Shown piece after piece: positions 46,411-54,397 of a DNA stretch of 64,000 bases. The number at the start of each line of letters is the position of its first letter. The stretch's first letter is position 1. Both the position numbers and the translations under genes were made by a program. The notes beneath the pieces are model-generated. The model was not told the DNA's origin and did no database searches. It saw only the letters and a program-made list of their open reading frames with translations. Source of the stretch: Sphingomonas sanguinis NBRC 13937. Its GTDB lineage: Bacteria; Pseudomonadota; Alphaproteobacteria; Sphingomonadales; Sphingomonadaceae. The stretch is from assembly GCF_001591005.1 (NCBI RefSeq), contig NZ_BCTY01000002.1:124001-188000 (forward strand), in the 5' to 3' direction.

Positions 46411-46545
46411 ATGATCCAAGATCCCGAACAGACCACGCCCCAGCCGACACAGAATGAGGACGACGCCGATCATTCGGGCGGCGGCTATGGCAATCACGGC
46501 GAGGCCGGTGAGGAAGAGCAGGACCGACGCGAAGTCGGGGGCTGA
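46411..46545 (+). CDS. Small acidic protein, 44 residues, unknown
   Basis: A short ORF begins ATG ATC CAA GAT at 46411, directly preceded by a strong ribosome site GGAAGGAGAG. It encodes a highly acidic, Gly-rich, probably disordered peptide starting MIQDPEQTTPQPTQNEDDAD, with a GGGYGNHGEAGEEEQ middle, and ends at TGA 46545. No family is recognised. The good ribosome site and the stem-loop after it support a real gene. It may be co-transcribed with the radical SAM gene. Confidence 0.6.
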   Translation: MIQDPEQTTPQPTQNEDDADHSGGGYGNHGEAGEEEQDRREVGG

Positions 46546-46554
46546 CCCGGCGCA

Positions 46555-46597
46555 GCCCTATTCTCCGACCCGCAAAGGCCGGGGCGGAGAATAGGGC
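46555..46597. terminator. Perfect 13-bp stem-loop between convergent genes
   Basis: GCCCTATTCTCCG (46555-46567) pairs perfectly with CGGAGAATAGGGC (46585-46597). It lies between the small acidic gene and the end of dnaE, so it can serve both directions. There is no T-tract on either side, so intrinsic termination is not certain. Confidence 0.6.
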
Positions 46598-46606
46598 GAT
46601 AAGACC

Positions 46607-49600
46607 TTAGCCGACCAGCGCCAGTCGCGCCTCGGACGACTTCATCGCCACCGCCTTCACGCCCGGCAAGTCCTCGATATGGCTGGCGAGTTCGGCATCG
46701 AGCAGGAAGTTGCGACCCAGCGTCAGCAAGGTGTCACCGCCCTCCCCCTCGATCCGCGCACGGACTTCACCACGTCCATTGCGCAAGGGGTCGAGCATGG
46801 CGTGCAGCGCCTTGAACGCCACCTTGTCGGTCACCGTCACCTCGACCACGAATTTGGCGGTGCTGGCGAGACCGTCGAACAACTGCACCCGCTTGATGCT
46901 GACGCGCGGCGCTTCTTCGCCGGGGCGGCGGTCCAGCTCGACGGTGATGAGCGCGCAATCGCCTTCCTTCGCCGCCTTTTCCAGATCGGCCGCGACCGAA
47001 TCGTCGAAGCAGGTCGCCAGGAACTGCCCGGTCGCATCCGACAGCTGCGCCATCATGTAACGCTTGCCCCGCGCCGAGGTGCGCCAGCGCGCATCCTCGA
47101 CCAGCGCCGCCATGGTCGCGCCGATCCGCGCGCCGTCGTCGGGAATGATAAGCTCGGTCAGCGAGGTATAGGTCCGCGCGCCGTGCATCTTGGCGATATG
47201 CGCGTGGCGATCGACGGGATGCGCCGAGAAATAGAAACCGAACGCCTCCTTCTCCTGCTCCATCCGCTGCGACAGGGTCCAGCGGGTGCCGGTTGGCAGC
47301 TTGATCGCGTCGCCCGCCACCTCGGTTTCGCCGAACAGGCCGCCCTGCCCGCTGGTCCGCCCCTCATGGGTGCGCGCGGCGATGGCGAGGACGGTTTCGG
47401 CCACCGCATGGACACCCGCGCGGTTGGGCTCGATCCCGTCGAACGCGCCCGCCGAGGCCAGCGTTTCCAGCTGGCGCTTGTTCATCAGCCGGGGGTCGAC
47501 CCGCTTGGCCAGCGCATCGAGCGAGGCGAAGGGACCACCCGCCTCTCGTTCGACGACCAGCTTCTCCATCGCGCCCTCGCCCACCGACTTCAGCGCGCCC
47601 AGCGCATAGCGGACGGCCAGGCCATCCTCATGCGCCTCGACATCGAACTCGGCCTGGCTGGCATTGATACACGGCGGCAGCATCGTCACGCCCATGCGCC
47701 GCGCATCGTCGACGAAGATCGCCAGCTTGTCGGTCAGCGCCATGTCGTAGCACATCGACGCCGCATAGAATTCATGCGGGTGATGCGCCTTCAGCCATGC
47801 GGTCTGATAGGCGAGCAGCGCATAGGCCGCGGCGTGGCTCTTGTTGAAGCCATAGCCGGCGAACTTGTCGATCAAGTCGAACAGCTCATTCGCCTTTTGC
47901 GCGGGGATGTTGTTCACCTCCGCGCAGCCCTTCACGAAGATGGCGCGCTGCGCGTCCATCTCCGCCTTCACCTTCTTACCCATGGCGCGGCGGAGAAGAT
48001 CGGCGCCGCCCAGGGAATAGCCCGCCAGGATCTGGGCGGCCTGCATCACCTGTTCCTGATAGACGAAGATGCCATAGGTCTCGGACAGGATCTGTTCGAG
48101 CAGGGCGTGCGGGTAGATGATCTCCTCGGTGCCCTGCTTGCGGCGACCGAAGCTGGGGATATTGTCCATCGGGCCCGGCCGATAGAGCGACACGAGCGCG
48201 ATGATGTCGCCGAAATTGGTCGGGCGGACGGCGGACAGGGTGCGCCGCATCCCTTCCGATTCCAGCTGGAACACGCCGACCGTGTCGCCCTTCTGGAGCA
48301 GGCCATAGGTCGCCTCGTCATCCCAGGCGAGCGCGCCCAGATCGACCTCGACCCCGCGCTTGGCGAGCAGCTGCACCGCCTTTTGCAGGACGGACAGCGT
48401 CTTCAGGCCGAGGAAGTCAAACTTCACCAGCCCCGCGCCCTCGACGAACTTCATGTCGAACTGCGTGACCGGCATGTCCGAGCGCGGATCGCGATAGAGC
48501 GGCACCAGCTGCGCCAGCGGCCGGTCGCCGATCACCACACCGGCCGCGTGGGTCGAGCTGTGGCGCGGCAGGCCCTCCAGCTTGGTGGCGAGGTCGAGCA
48601 GGCGGCGGACCTGGTTGTCGTTGGCGTACTCCTTCGCCAACTCGGGCACGCCGTTCAGCGCGCGCTTCAGGTCCCAGGGATCGGTCGGATGGTTGGGCAC
48701 CAGCTTGGCGAGGCGGTCGACCTGGCCATAGCTCATCTGGAGCACGCGGCCGGTGTCCTTGAGCACGGCCCGCGCCTTCAGCTTACCGAAGGTGATGATC
48801 TGCGCGACCTGATCGCGGCCGTACTTCTCCTGAACGTAGCGGATGACCTCACCACGCCGGGTTTCGCAAAAGTCGATGTCGAAGTCGGGCATCGACACGC
48901 GTTCCGGGTTCAGGAAGCGCTCGAACAGCAGGCCCAGCTTCAGCGGATCGAGATCGGTGATGGTCAGCGCCCAGGCAACGACCGAGCCCGCGCCCGAGCC
49001 ACGGCCCGGACCAACGGGAATATCGTGATCCTTGGCCCATTTGATGAAGTCGGCGACGATCAGGAAGTATCCTGGGAAGCCCATCTGGATAATGATGTCG
49101 ACCTCGAACTTGAGCCGTTCGTGATAGGCCTCGCGCCAGCCGGGTTCGCCCTCTCCCTCCAGCTCGGCGATGCGGTCGAGCCGCGCGTTCAGACCGGCGG
49201 TCGCGTCGCGGCGGAGCATCGCCGCCTCGCCCTCGCGGTCGCCCGCGAGGCTAGGGAGGATGGGCTTGCGCCACGGCGCCATGACGGCGCAGCGCTGGGC
49301 GACGACCAGCGTGTTCTCGATCGCCTCGGGCAAGTCGGCGAACAGCTGCTTCATCAACTCGGCGGGCTTGAGCCACGCCTCGGGACAGCTCTTCGGACGG
49401 TCGTCCATTTCGACATAGGTCGAATTGGCGATGCACAGCATGGCGTCATGCGCGTCACGGAAACCGCTATCGGTAAAACAGCAGGGGTTGGTCGCGACCA
49501 GGGGCAGGTCGCGATCATAGGCCAGGTCGATCAACTCCTGCTCGGCCGCCATTTCGATCGCATCGTCGCGGCGCGCCAGTTCGACATAGAGCCGGTCGCC

Positions 49601-50095
49601 GAAAATCGCCTGAAGCCGGTCGGCATAGGTTTTCGCCCGGTCGGGCTGCCCTTCCGCGAATAGCCGGGCGATACCGCCCTCCCCCCCAGCGGTCAGCACG
49701 ATCAGGCCCTTGCTGAACGCCTCCAGCGTGTCGAACCCGACATGCGCGGCGAGTTCGATCGGGCGATCGAGATGCGCCGCCGACACCAGCGCGCACAGAT
49801 TGTCATAACCGGTCATGTCCTGCGCATAGAGCGCGATCCAGTCGACCATCGGCGCGACATTGTCCGGCATGTCCGGCCGCGCGACGCCCAGCATCGTGCC
49901 GATGATCGGCTGCACCCCTGCCTTCTTCGCCGCGTCCGAAAAGGCCATCGCGGCATAGAGCCCGTTGCGGTCGGTCAGCCCGGCGGCGGGAAAGGCATTC
50001 GCCTTGGCCTGCGCCGCAATCGCCTTGGGATCGATCGCGCCGTCGAGCATCGTGAAGGAGGAAAAGATGCGAAGCGGCACATATCCAGAATGCAT
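46607..50095 (-). CDS. dnaE: DNA polymerase III alpha subunit
   Basis: This 1162-residue replicative polymerase has an N-terminal PHP domain (YVPLRIFSSFTMLDGAIDPK), then the palm with GPGRGSGAGSVVAWALTITDLDP and PDFDIDFCETRRGEVIRYV carrying the catalytic aspartates. The finger region (SLYRPGPMDNIPSFGRRK), the YQEQVMQAAQILAGYSLGGAD motif and a C-terminal OB-fold region (TYTSLTELIIPDDGARIGATM) follow. Length and order match DnaE1. It is divergent from the HdeD-like gene. Confidence 0.97.
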   Translation of the reverse strand: MHSGYVPLRIFSSFTMLDGAIDPKAIAAQAKANAFPAAGLTDRNGLYAAMAFSDAAKKAGVQPIIGTMLGVARPDMPDNVAPMVDWIALYAQDMTGYDNLCALVSAAHLDRPIELAAHVGFDTLEAFSKGLIVLTAGGEGGIARLFAEGQPDRAKTYADRLQAIFGDRLYVELARRDDAIEMAAEQELIDLAYDRDLPLVATNPCCFTDSGFRDAHDAMLCIANSTYVEMDDRPKSCPEAWLKPAELMKQLFADLPEAIENTLVVAQRCAVMAPWRKPILPSLAGDREGEAAMLRRDATAGLNARLDRIAELEGEGEPGWREAYHERLKFEVDIIIQMGFPGYFLIVADFIKWAKDHDIPVGPGRGSGAGSVVAWALTITDLDPLKLGLLFERFLNPERVSMPDFDIDFCETRRGEVIRYVQEKYGRDQVAQIITFGKLKARAVLKDTGRVLQMSYGQVDRLAKLVPNHPTDPWDLKRALNGVPELAKEYANDNQVRRLLDLATKLEGLPRHSSTHAAGVVIGDRPLAQLVPLYRDPRSDMPVTQFDMKFVEGAGLVKFDFLGLKTLSVLQKAVQLLAKRGVEVDLGALAWDDEATYGLLQKGDTVGVFQLESEGMRRTLSAVRPTNFGDIIALVSLYRPGPMDNIPSFGRRKQGTEEIIYPHALLEQILSETYGIFVYQEQVMQAAQILAGYSLGGADLLRRAMGKKVKAEMDAQRAIFVKGCAEVNNIPAQKANELFDLIDKFAGYGFNKSHAAAYALLAYQTAWLKAHHPHEFYAASMCYDMALTDKLAIFVDDARRMGVTMLPPCINASQAEFDVEAHEDGLAVRYALGALKSVGEGAMEKLVVEREAGGPFASLDALAKRVDPRLMNKRQLETLASAGAFDGIEPNRAGVHAVAETVLAIAARTHEGRTSGQGGLFGETEVAGDAIKLPTGTRWTLSQRMEQEKEAFGFYFSAHPVDRHAHIAKMHGARTYTSLTELIIPDDGARIGATMAALVEDARWRTSARGKRYMMAQLSDATGQFLATCFDDSVAADLEKAAKEGDCALITVELDRRPGEEAPRVSIKRVQLFDGLASTAKFVVEVTVTDKVAFKALHAMLDPLRNGRGEVRARIEGEGGDTLLTLGRNFLLDAELASHIEDLPGVKAVAMKSSEARLALVG

Positions 50096-50198
50096 GGCAT
50101 ACCCCTAGCCGAGCCCGCGTGATTCGACCAGCGCGGAACCCCGCCATGGGCAAACCGTTACGCCAACAGAAGGACTTTGAACGAAGGGCGCGTAGACC

Positions 50199-50765
50199 AT
50201 GACCGATACCGATCGTTCTTTCGCCACCTCAATCCGGCCCGGCGCGGGTTGGGGCTGGATTCTCGCTTACGGTGTTTTGTCGGCGCTGCTTGGGCTGGCC
50301 GCGTTCCTGTTCCCGGTGCCCGCAACCCTGGCCGCGACACTGGTCATCGGGGCCTTTTTCCTGGCGGCCGGGATCGTGTCGATCGCTGCGGGGATTTTCG
50401 GCAAAGGACATGAAGGGCGCGGCTATGCCATCGGTTTCGGTCTCGTCTCGCTGATCATCGGCCTGATCATGGCGTTCGAGCCTGCGACGGGGGCGATCTC
50501 GATCACGCTGCTCGTCGCGGTGTGGTTGGGCCTGCGCGGCGCGCTCGAAATCGGACTGGGCGCGCGGATGCGGCGGCGGCGCGGGCTGATGATCGCGCTG
50601 GGGGTGGTGAACATCCTGCTGGCGCTGTTCGTCCTGGCCACCCTACCGCTGAGCGCCATGACCCTGCCGGGCTATATTCTGGGCCTCAGCTTCCTGTTCG
50701 GCGGCATCACGGCCATCGCCTCGGCACTGGATCACAAAAAGGGTGCGAGCGCCTTTGCACTCTGA
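50199..50765 (+). CDS. HdeD/DUF308-family membrane protein
   Basis: This 188-residue protein has about six transmembrane helices, including WILAYGVLSALLGLAAFLFP, LAATLVIGAFFLAAGIVSIA, LMIALGVVNILLALFVLATL and YILGLSFLFGGITAIASAL. The pattern and Gly-rich helices match HdeD-like (DUF308) proteins linked to acid stress in E. coli. Its function here is not known. ATG at 50199 is used. Confidence 0.82.
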   Translation: MTDTDRSFATSIRPGAGWGWILAYGVLSALLGLAAFLFPVPATLAATLVIGAFFLAAGIVSIAAGIFGKGHEGRGYAIGFGLVSLIIGLIMAFEPATGAISITLLVAVWLGLRGALEIGLGARMRRRRGLMIALGVVNILLALFVLATLPLSAMTLPGYILGLSFLFGGITAIASALDHKKGASAFAL

Positions 50766-50775
50766 CGTCGTCGGA

Positions 50776-50795
50776 GTGGGGAGCATGCTCCCCAC
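50776..50795. terminator. Perfect 20-nt palindrome between convergent genes
   Basis: GTGGGGAGCATGCTCCCCAC reads the same on both strands. It sits 10 bp after the HdeD-like stop and 28 bp before the gpx stop, a position fitting a bidirectional terminator, though no T-run follows. Confidence 0.55.
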
Positions 50796-50823
50796 CTTCG
50801 CCGAAATCACCCCATGAGGAACG

Positions 50824-51303
50824 CTAAAGAAGTCCCTCGATGTCCTTGGCCAGGTCCTCGGGTTTCGCAGTGGGTGCATAGCGATCCACCACCTGCCCAT
50901 CCCGGTTCAGCAGGAACTTGGTGAAGTTCCACTTGATCGCTTTCGTCCCCAGAATACCCGGAGCCTCCGCTTTCAGCCACTGGAACAGCGGCTCCGCGTG
51001 ATCGCCATTGACGTCGACCTTGCCCATTACGGGGAAGGTCACGTCATAGGTCAGCGAACAGAAATTGGCGATCTCCGCCGCATCGCCGGGTTCTTGCTCA
51101 CCGAACTGGTTGCAGGGGAAGCCGAGCACGGTCAGCCCTTGCTCCTCATAGCGGCGGTGCAACGTCTCCAGCCCTTCATATTGCGGGGTAAAGCCGCATT
51201 TCGACGCGGTGTTGACGATCAGCAGAACGCGTCCCGCATAGCGCGACAGGTCGACGGCCGAGCCGTCCGCCGCCTTGACCGTGAAATCCGTTATACCGCT
51301 CAT
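50824..51303 (-). CDS. Glutathione peroxidase (Cys type)
   Basis: This 159-residue protein reduces peroxides with a thiol donor. The peroxidatic Cys is C36 in VNTASKCGFTPQY. Q65 in FPCNQFGEQEP and W124-N125 in IKWNFTKFL complete the catalytic tetrad. It is the last of four overlapping genes: its ATG overlaps the stop of the acetyltransferase gene (ATGA at 51300-51303). The longer open frame (to 51351) lies inside that gene and is not used. Confidence 0.93.
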   Translation of the reverse strand: MSGITDFTVKAADGSAVDLSRYAGRVLLIVNTASKCGFTPQYEGLETLHRRYEEQGLTVLGFPCNQFGEQEPGDAAEIANFCSLTYDVTFPVMGKVDVNGDHAEPLFQWLKAEAPGILGTKAIKWNFTKFLLNRDGQVVDRYAPTAKPEDLAKDIEGLL

Positions 51304-51893
51304 CGGTGCTTCCCCAGCAGATAGTCGAGATTGGCGCGGACGCCTGGCCATTCATGGCGAAGGATCGAATAGACCACGGTGTCGCGAACCCGATCTTCGG
51401 CCGTCACCTGATGCCCGCGCAGCACGCCGTCCCGTTTCGCGCCCAGGCGTTCGATCGCCGCCTGGCTGCGCTTGTTGAGCGCATCGGTGCGGATTTGGAT
51501 GGCTTGGCACTCCATCACGTCGAAGGCGTGGGTCAGCAGCATCCGCTTCGCCTCGGTATTCACGCCGGTGCGCTGGACGCGGGTGGCGTAGAAGGTGCCG
51601 CCGATCTCCAGCCGCCGGTGCTGCGGCGCCATCCGCATGTAGCGCGTGGTGCCGACGACATCGCCCTCCGGCGTCTCGACCGTGAACAGCAGGGCCCGTC
51701 CGACATCCCGCTCCTTGATCGCCGCCGCCAGCCAGCGGTCCGGCGTCTTCATCATCGAGACATTGGCGTAGAAGATGTTCCACAGCTCCCCCTCGCGCGC
51801 GGCGTCGATCAGCGCGGGCATATCGGCTTCGACGAAGGGGCGGAGCGTGACATGGCGACCGGTCAGCGTGGGCGTCTCGGTCCAGACGGTCAT
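51300..51893 (-). CDS. GNAT-family acetyltransferase (RimJ/RimL type)
   Basis: This 197-residue protein resembles RimJ/RimL N-acetyltransferases: [21 protein letters not shown] at the N-terminus, then [14 protein letters not shown] and [28 protein letters not shown] (acetyl-CoA loop), and [22 protein letters not shown]. The target is unknown. It overlaps lolD upstream (ATGA at 51890-51893) and gpx downstream, so all are made from one transcript. Confidence 0.85.
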   Translation of the reverse strand: MTVWTETPTLTGRHVTLRPFVEADMPALIDAAREGELWNIFYANVSMMKTPDRWLAAAIKERDVGRALLFTVETPEGDVVGTTRYMRMAPQHRRLEIGGTFYATRVQRTGVNTEAKRMLLTHAFDVMECQAIQIRTDALNKRSQAAIERLGAKRDGVLRGHQVTAEDRVRDTVVYSILRHEWPGVRANLDYLLGKHR

Positions 51894-52624
51894 TGCAGGC
51901 GTCCTTCGTGCAGGCGGACGATCCGGTCCATCTTCAGCGCCAGCCGTTCGTTATGCGTGGCGACCAGCGCCGCCGACCCCTCGCCGCGCACCAGCCGTAG
52001 GAACTCGGCCAGCACGACTTGGGACGTATGCTCGTCGAGATTGCCGGTCGGCTCGTCCGCCAGCACCAAAGGCGGCTGATTGGCGAGTGCACGGGCGACC
52101 GCCACGCGCTGCTGCTCGCCGCCCGACAGCTGGCTGGGCCGATGGGTCAGGCGATGGCCCAGGCCCAAGGCCGTCAGCAGCCCCTTGGCGCGCGCATCGG
52201 CGGCGGCGGGTAGCTTGCCCTGCACCAGCTGCGGCAGGACGACATTCTCGATCGCGTTGAAGTCGGGCAGCAGATGGTGGAACTGATAGACGAAACCCAG
52301 ATAGTCGCGCCGCGCGATGGTGCGGCCATGCGAGTCGAGCTTCGACACCTCTTCGCCCGCAATGCGGATCGAGCCCGAAAAGCCGCCCTCCAGCAGTCCG
52401 ACTGCCTGAAGCAGGGTCGACTTGCCGGAACCCGAGGGGCCGAGCAGCGCGACGATCTCGCCGGGCGCGATGGCCAGGTCGACGCCGCGGAGCACCTCGA
52501 TGGTCTGGCCGCCCTGCGTGAAGCTGCGCGACAGGCCGGTCGTCTCCAGAACCGGCTCGGCGGCGCGGGGCTCGACAGTGCCCGAGGCCATCGCACTGCC
52601 CATGCGGATGATGGGATCATTCAT
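51890..52624 (-). CDS. lolD: Lipoprotein-releasing ABC transporter ATPase
   Basis: This 244-residue ATPase powers release of lipoproteins from the inner membrane to LolA. Walker A is GPSGSGKST, the signature is [15 protein letters not shown], Walker B is [13 protein letters not shown], and the switch His is in [14 protein letters not shown] at 52624 overlaps the end of the permease gene by 8 bp. The N-terminal 25 residues before the ABC core are an extension. Confidence 0.92.
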   Translation of the reverse strand: MNDPIIRMGSAMASGTVEPRAAEPVLETTGLSRSFTQGGQTIEVLRGVDLAIAPGEIVALLGPSGSGKSTLLQAVGLLEGGFSGSIRIAGEEVSKLDSHGRTIARRDYLGFVYQFHHLLPDFNAIENVVLPQLVQGKLPAAADARAKGLLTALGLGHRLTHRPSQLSGGEQQRVAVARALANQPPLVLADEPTGNLDEHTSQVVLAEFLRLVRGEGSAALVATHNERLALKMDRIVRLHEGRLQ

Positions 52625-53867
52625 AACGCAGCACCTGAACCGGATCCGTGCTCGCCGCCTTCCAGGCAGGGTAGAGCGTGGCGAGGAAGGAAAAGACGAG
52701 CGCCATCGACGCGATCACCACGATCTCGACGGGATCGGGCTTGGACGGCAGCTCGGTGAGATAGCGGATCGACGGGTCCCAGAGGTTCTGACCGGTCACG
52801 AACTGGACGAAATTCACCACCGCCTGCCGGTAGAACAGGAACAGCGCGCCCAGCCCCAGTCCGGCGACCGTGCCCAGCGCGCCGATGATGGTGCCCACCG
52901 TCATGAAGATGCGCATCAGGCCGCCGCGCGTCGCCCCCATCGTCCGCAGGATCGCGATGTCGCGCGTCTTGGCGCGGACCAGCATAATCAGCGAGGACAG
53001 GATGTTGAACACCGCCACCAGGATGATGATCGACAGCACGGTGAACATCGCCACTCGCTCGACCGCCAGCGCCTCGAACAGCTGCGCGTTCATCGACCGC
53101 CAGTCGGCGATCACCGCACGACCGCCGAGCTTGTCCGCCAGCGGCGCGAGGATCTGGCCTACCCGGTCGGCGTCGACCGTCTGGATCTCGACCATGCCCA
53201 CCGTGTCGCCCATCAGGAGCAGCGTCTGCGCATCCTGGATCGGCATGATGATATAGGCCTTGTCATAGTCGTATACGCCGATCTCGAAGATAGCGCCGAC
53301 CGTATAGCTGACGATGCGCGGGACCGTACCGAACGGCGTCGTCTGCCCCTGCGGACTGATCAGCGAAATTTCGGAGCCGACGCTTGCCCCCAGCGCCTCG
53401 GCCAGGCGGCTGCCGATCGCGATACGGCCGCTGCCCGGCGTGACGCTGGCCAGGCTGCCCATCACGATCTTGGAGCGGATCGCCGAGTTGCCGCGCATGT
53501 CGGCGACACGCATGCCGCGCACCAGCACCGCCTCGACCCGTCCATTATAGCTGGACATCAAAGGCTGCTCGATCATCGGCACCGCGCTGGTGACGCCCGG
53601 CGTCGCCTTGGCCTCGCGCACGATATCGCGCCAGTCGGGCAGGCGACCGCCCACCCCCTGGACCACCGCATGGCCGTTCAGCCCGACGATCTTGTCGAAC
53701 AGCTCGGCGCGGAAACCGTTCATCACGCTCATGACGATGACGAGCGCGGCGACGCCCAGCATGACCGCGACCAGACTGATCGAGGCAACGAGGAAGATGA
53801 ACGCCTCTCCCTTACCCGGCAGCAGATAGCGCCGCGCGATCATCCGTTCGTAACGAGACAGGATCAT
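52617..53867 (-). CDS. lolC: Lipoprotein-releasing ABC transporter permease (LolC/E type)
   Basis: This 416-residue inner-membrane protein has four transmembrane helices. The first is [23 protein letters not shown], followed by [21 protein letters not shown] large periplasmic MacB-like domain lies between helices 1 and 2, and three helices follow at the C-terminus, including [17 protein letters not shown] single permease gene is present rather than separate lolC and lolE, so a homodimer (LolF-like) is likely, as known in other proteobacteria. ATG at 53867 starts [17 protein letters not shown], the family N-terminus; the frame is open 83 codons upstream. Confidence 0.9.
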   Translation of the reverse strand: MILSRYERMIARRYLLPGKGEAFIFLVASISLVAVMLGVAALVIVMSVMNGFRAELFDKIVGLNGHAVVQGVGGRLPDWRDIVREAKATPGVTSAVPMIEQPLMSSYNGRVEAVLVRGMRVADMRGNSAIRSKIVMGSLASVTPGSGRIAIGSRLAEALGASVGSEISLISPQGQTTPFGTVPRIVSYTVGAIFEIGVYDYDKAYIIMPIQDAQTLLLMGDTVGMVEIQTVDADRVGQILAPLADKLGGRAVIADWRSMNAQLFEALAVERVAMFTVLSIIILVAVFNILSSLIMLVRAKTRDIAILRTMGATRGGLMRIFMTVGTIIGALGTVAGLGLGALFLFYRQAVVNFVQFVTGQNLWDPSIRYLTELPSKPDPVEIVVIASMALVFSFLATLYPAWKAASTDPVQVLRYE

Positions 53868-54397
53868 TGAGGTCCGATCGATCCATGAAGAAAGCGAATT
53901 GCCGAGAGGCTGTAGGAGCGGCGCCGGGTGCTGGCAATGCCACGCCCGGCCCGGCGGACAAAACCGGCGACTCCGGTAATTGTTGCGCCAGCGCCACACA
54001 GCCGCGCCAATCGTAGCGCGGATGCCGCAAGAGGGATGACAAGCCGCCCTGCCGTACCGTAACACACTCTTACTGAGACACAGGCAGCAACGGCCGTGGT
54101 TCGGGGATTGCTCCAACGCTCACCCAACGAGGTTGATGCGGGAGCGGAAAAAGGGGGCTGACGAGCGATCGTCACGCAGGCGCCCGGATCGGAGACGGTC
54201 CGGGCGTTTGTCATTTCGGCCACAGCGCCACGCATCCCCTCAGGAAAAGCCGCCGGAACCGACGAGGAAACGGGGAGCTTCCAGACTCCGTCCCCAGATG
54301 CCGGCCCGGCGCCCGTTCACGGGACCTTGGCTATAGCAGATCAAGATGAACCGAATGTGGACGAATCCTGTGATTCGCCCACACCGGCGGCGTGGCC
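53868..54397. other. 530-bp gap with tandem hairpins (possible small RNA end)
   Basis: No convincing gene is found. On the plus strand TGACGA-GCGA-TCGTCA (54159-54174) forms a perfect 6-bp hairpin with a GNRA-type loop. Seven bases on, CGCCCGGA/TCCGGGCG (54181-54206) forms an 8-bp stem followed by TTTGTCATTT. Two hairpins with a T-rich tail resemble the 3' end of a small RNA, but no promoter is identified. A promoter for lolC must also lie in this region. Confidence 0.35.

Noticed and set aside
46679-49663. 994-codon plus-strand ORF opposite dnaE
   Set aside because: It is an antisense shadow of a high-GC gene: Arg/His/Gln-rich, no domain, and dnaE is unmistakable on the other strand.
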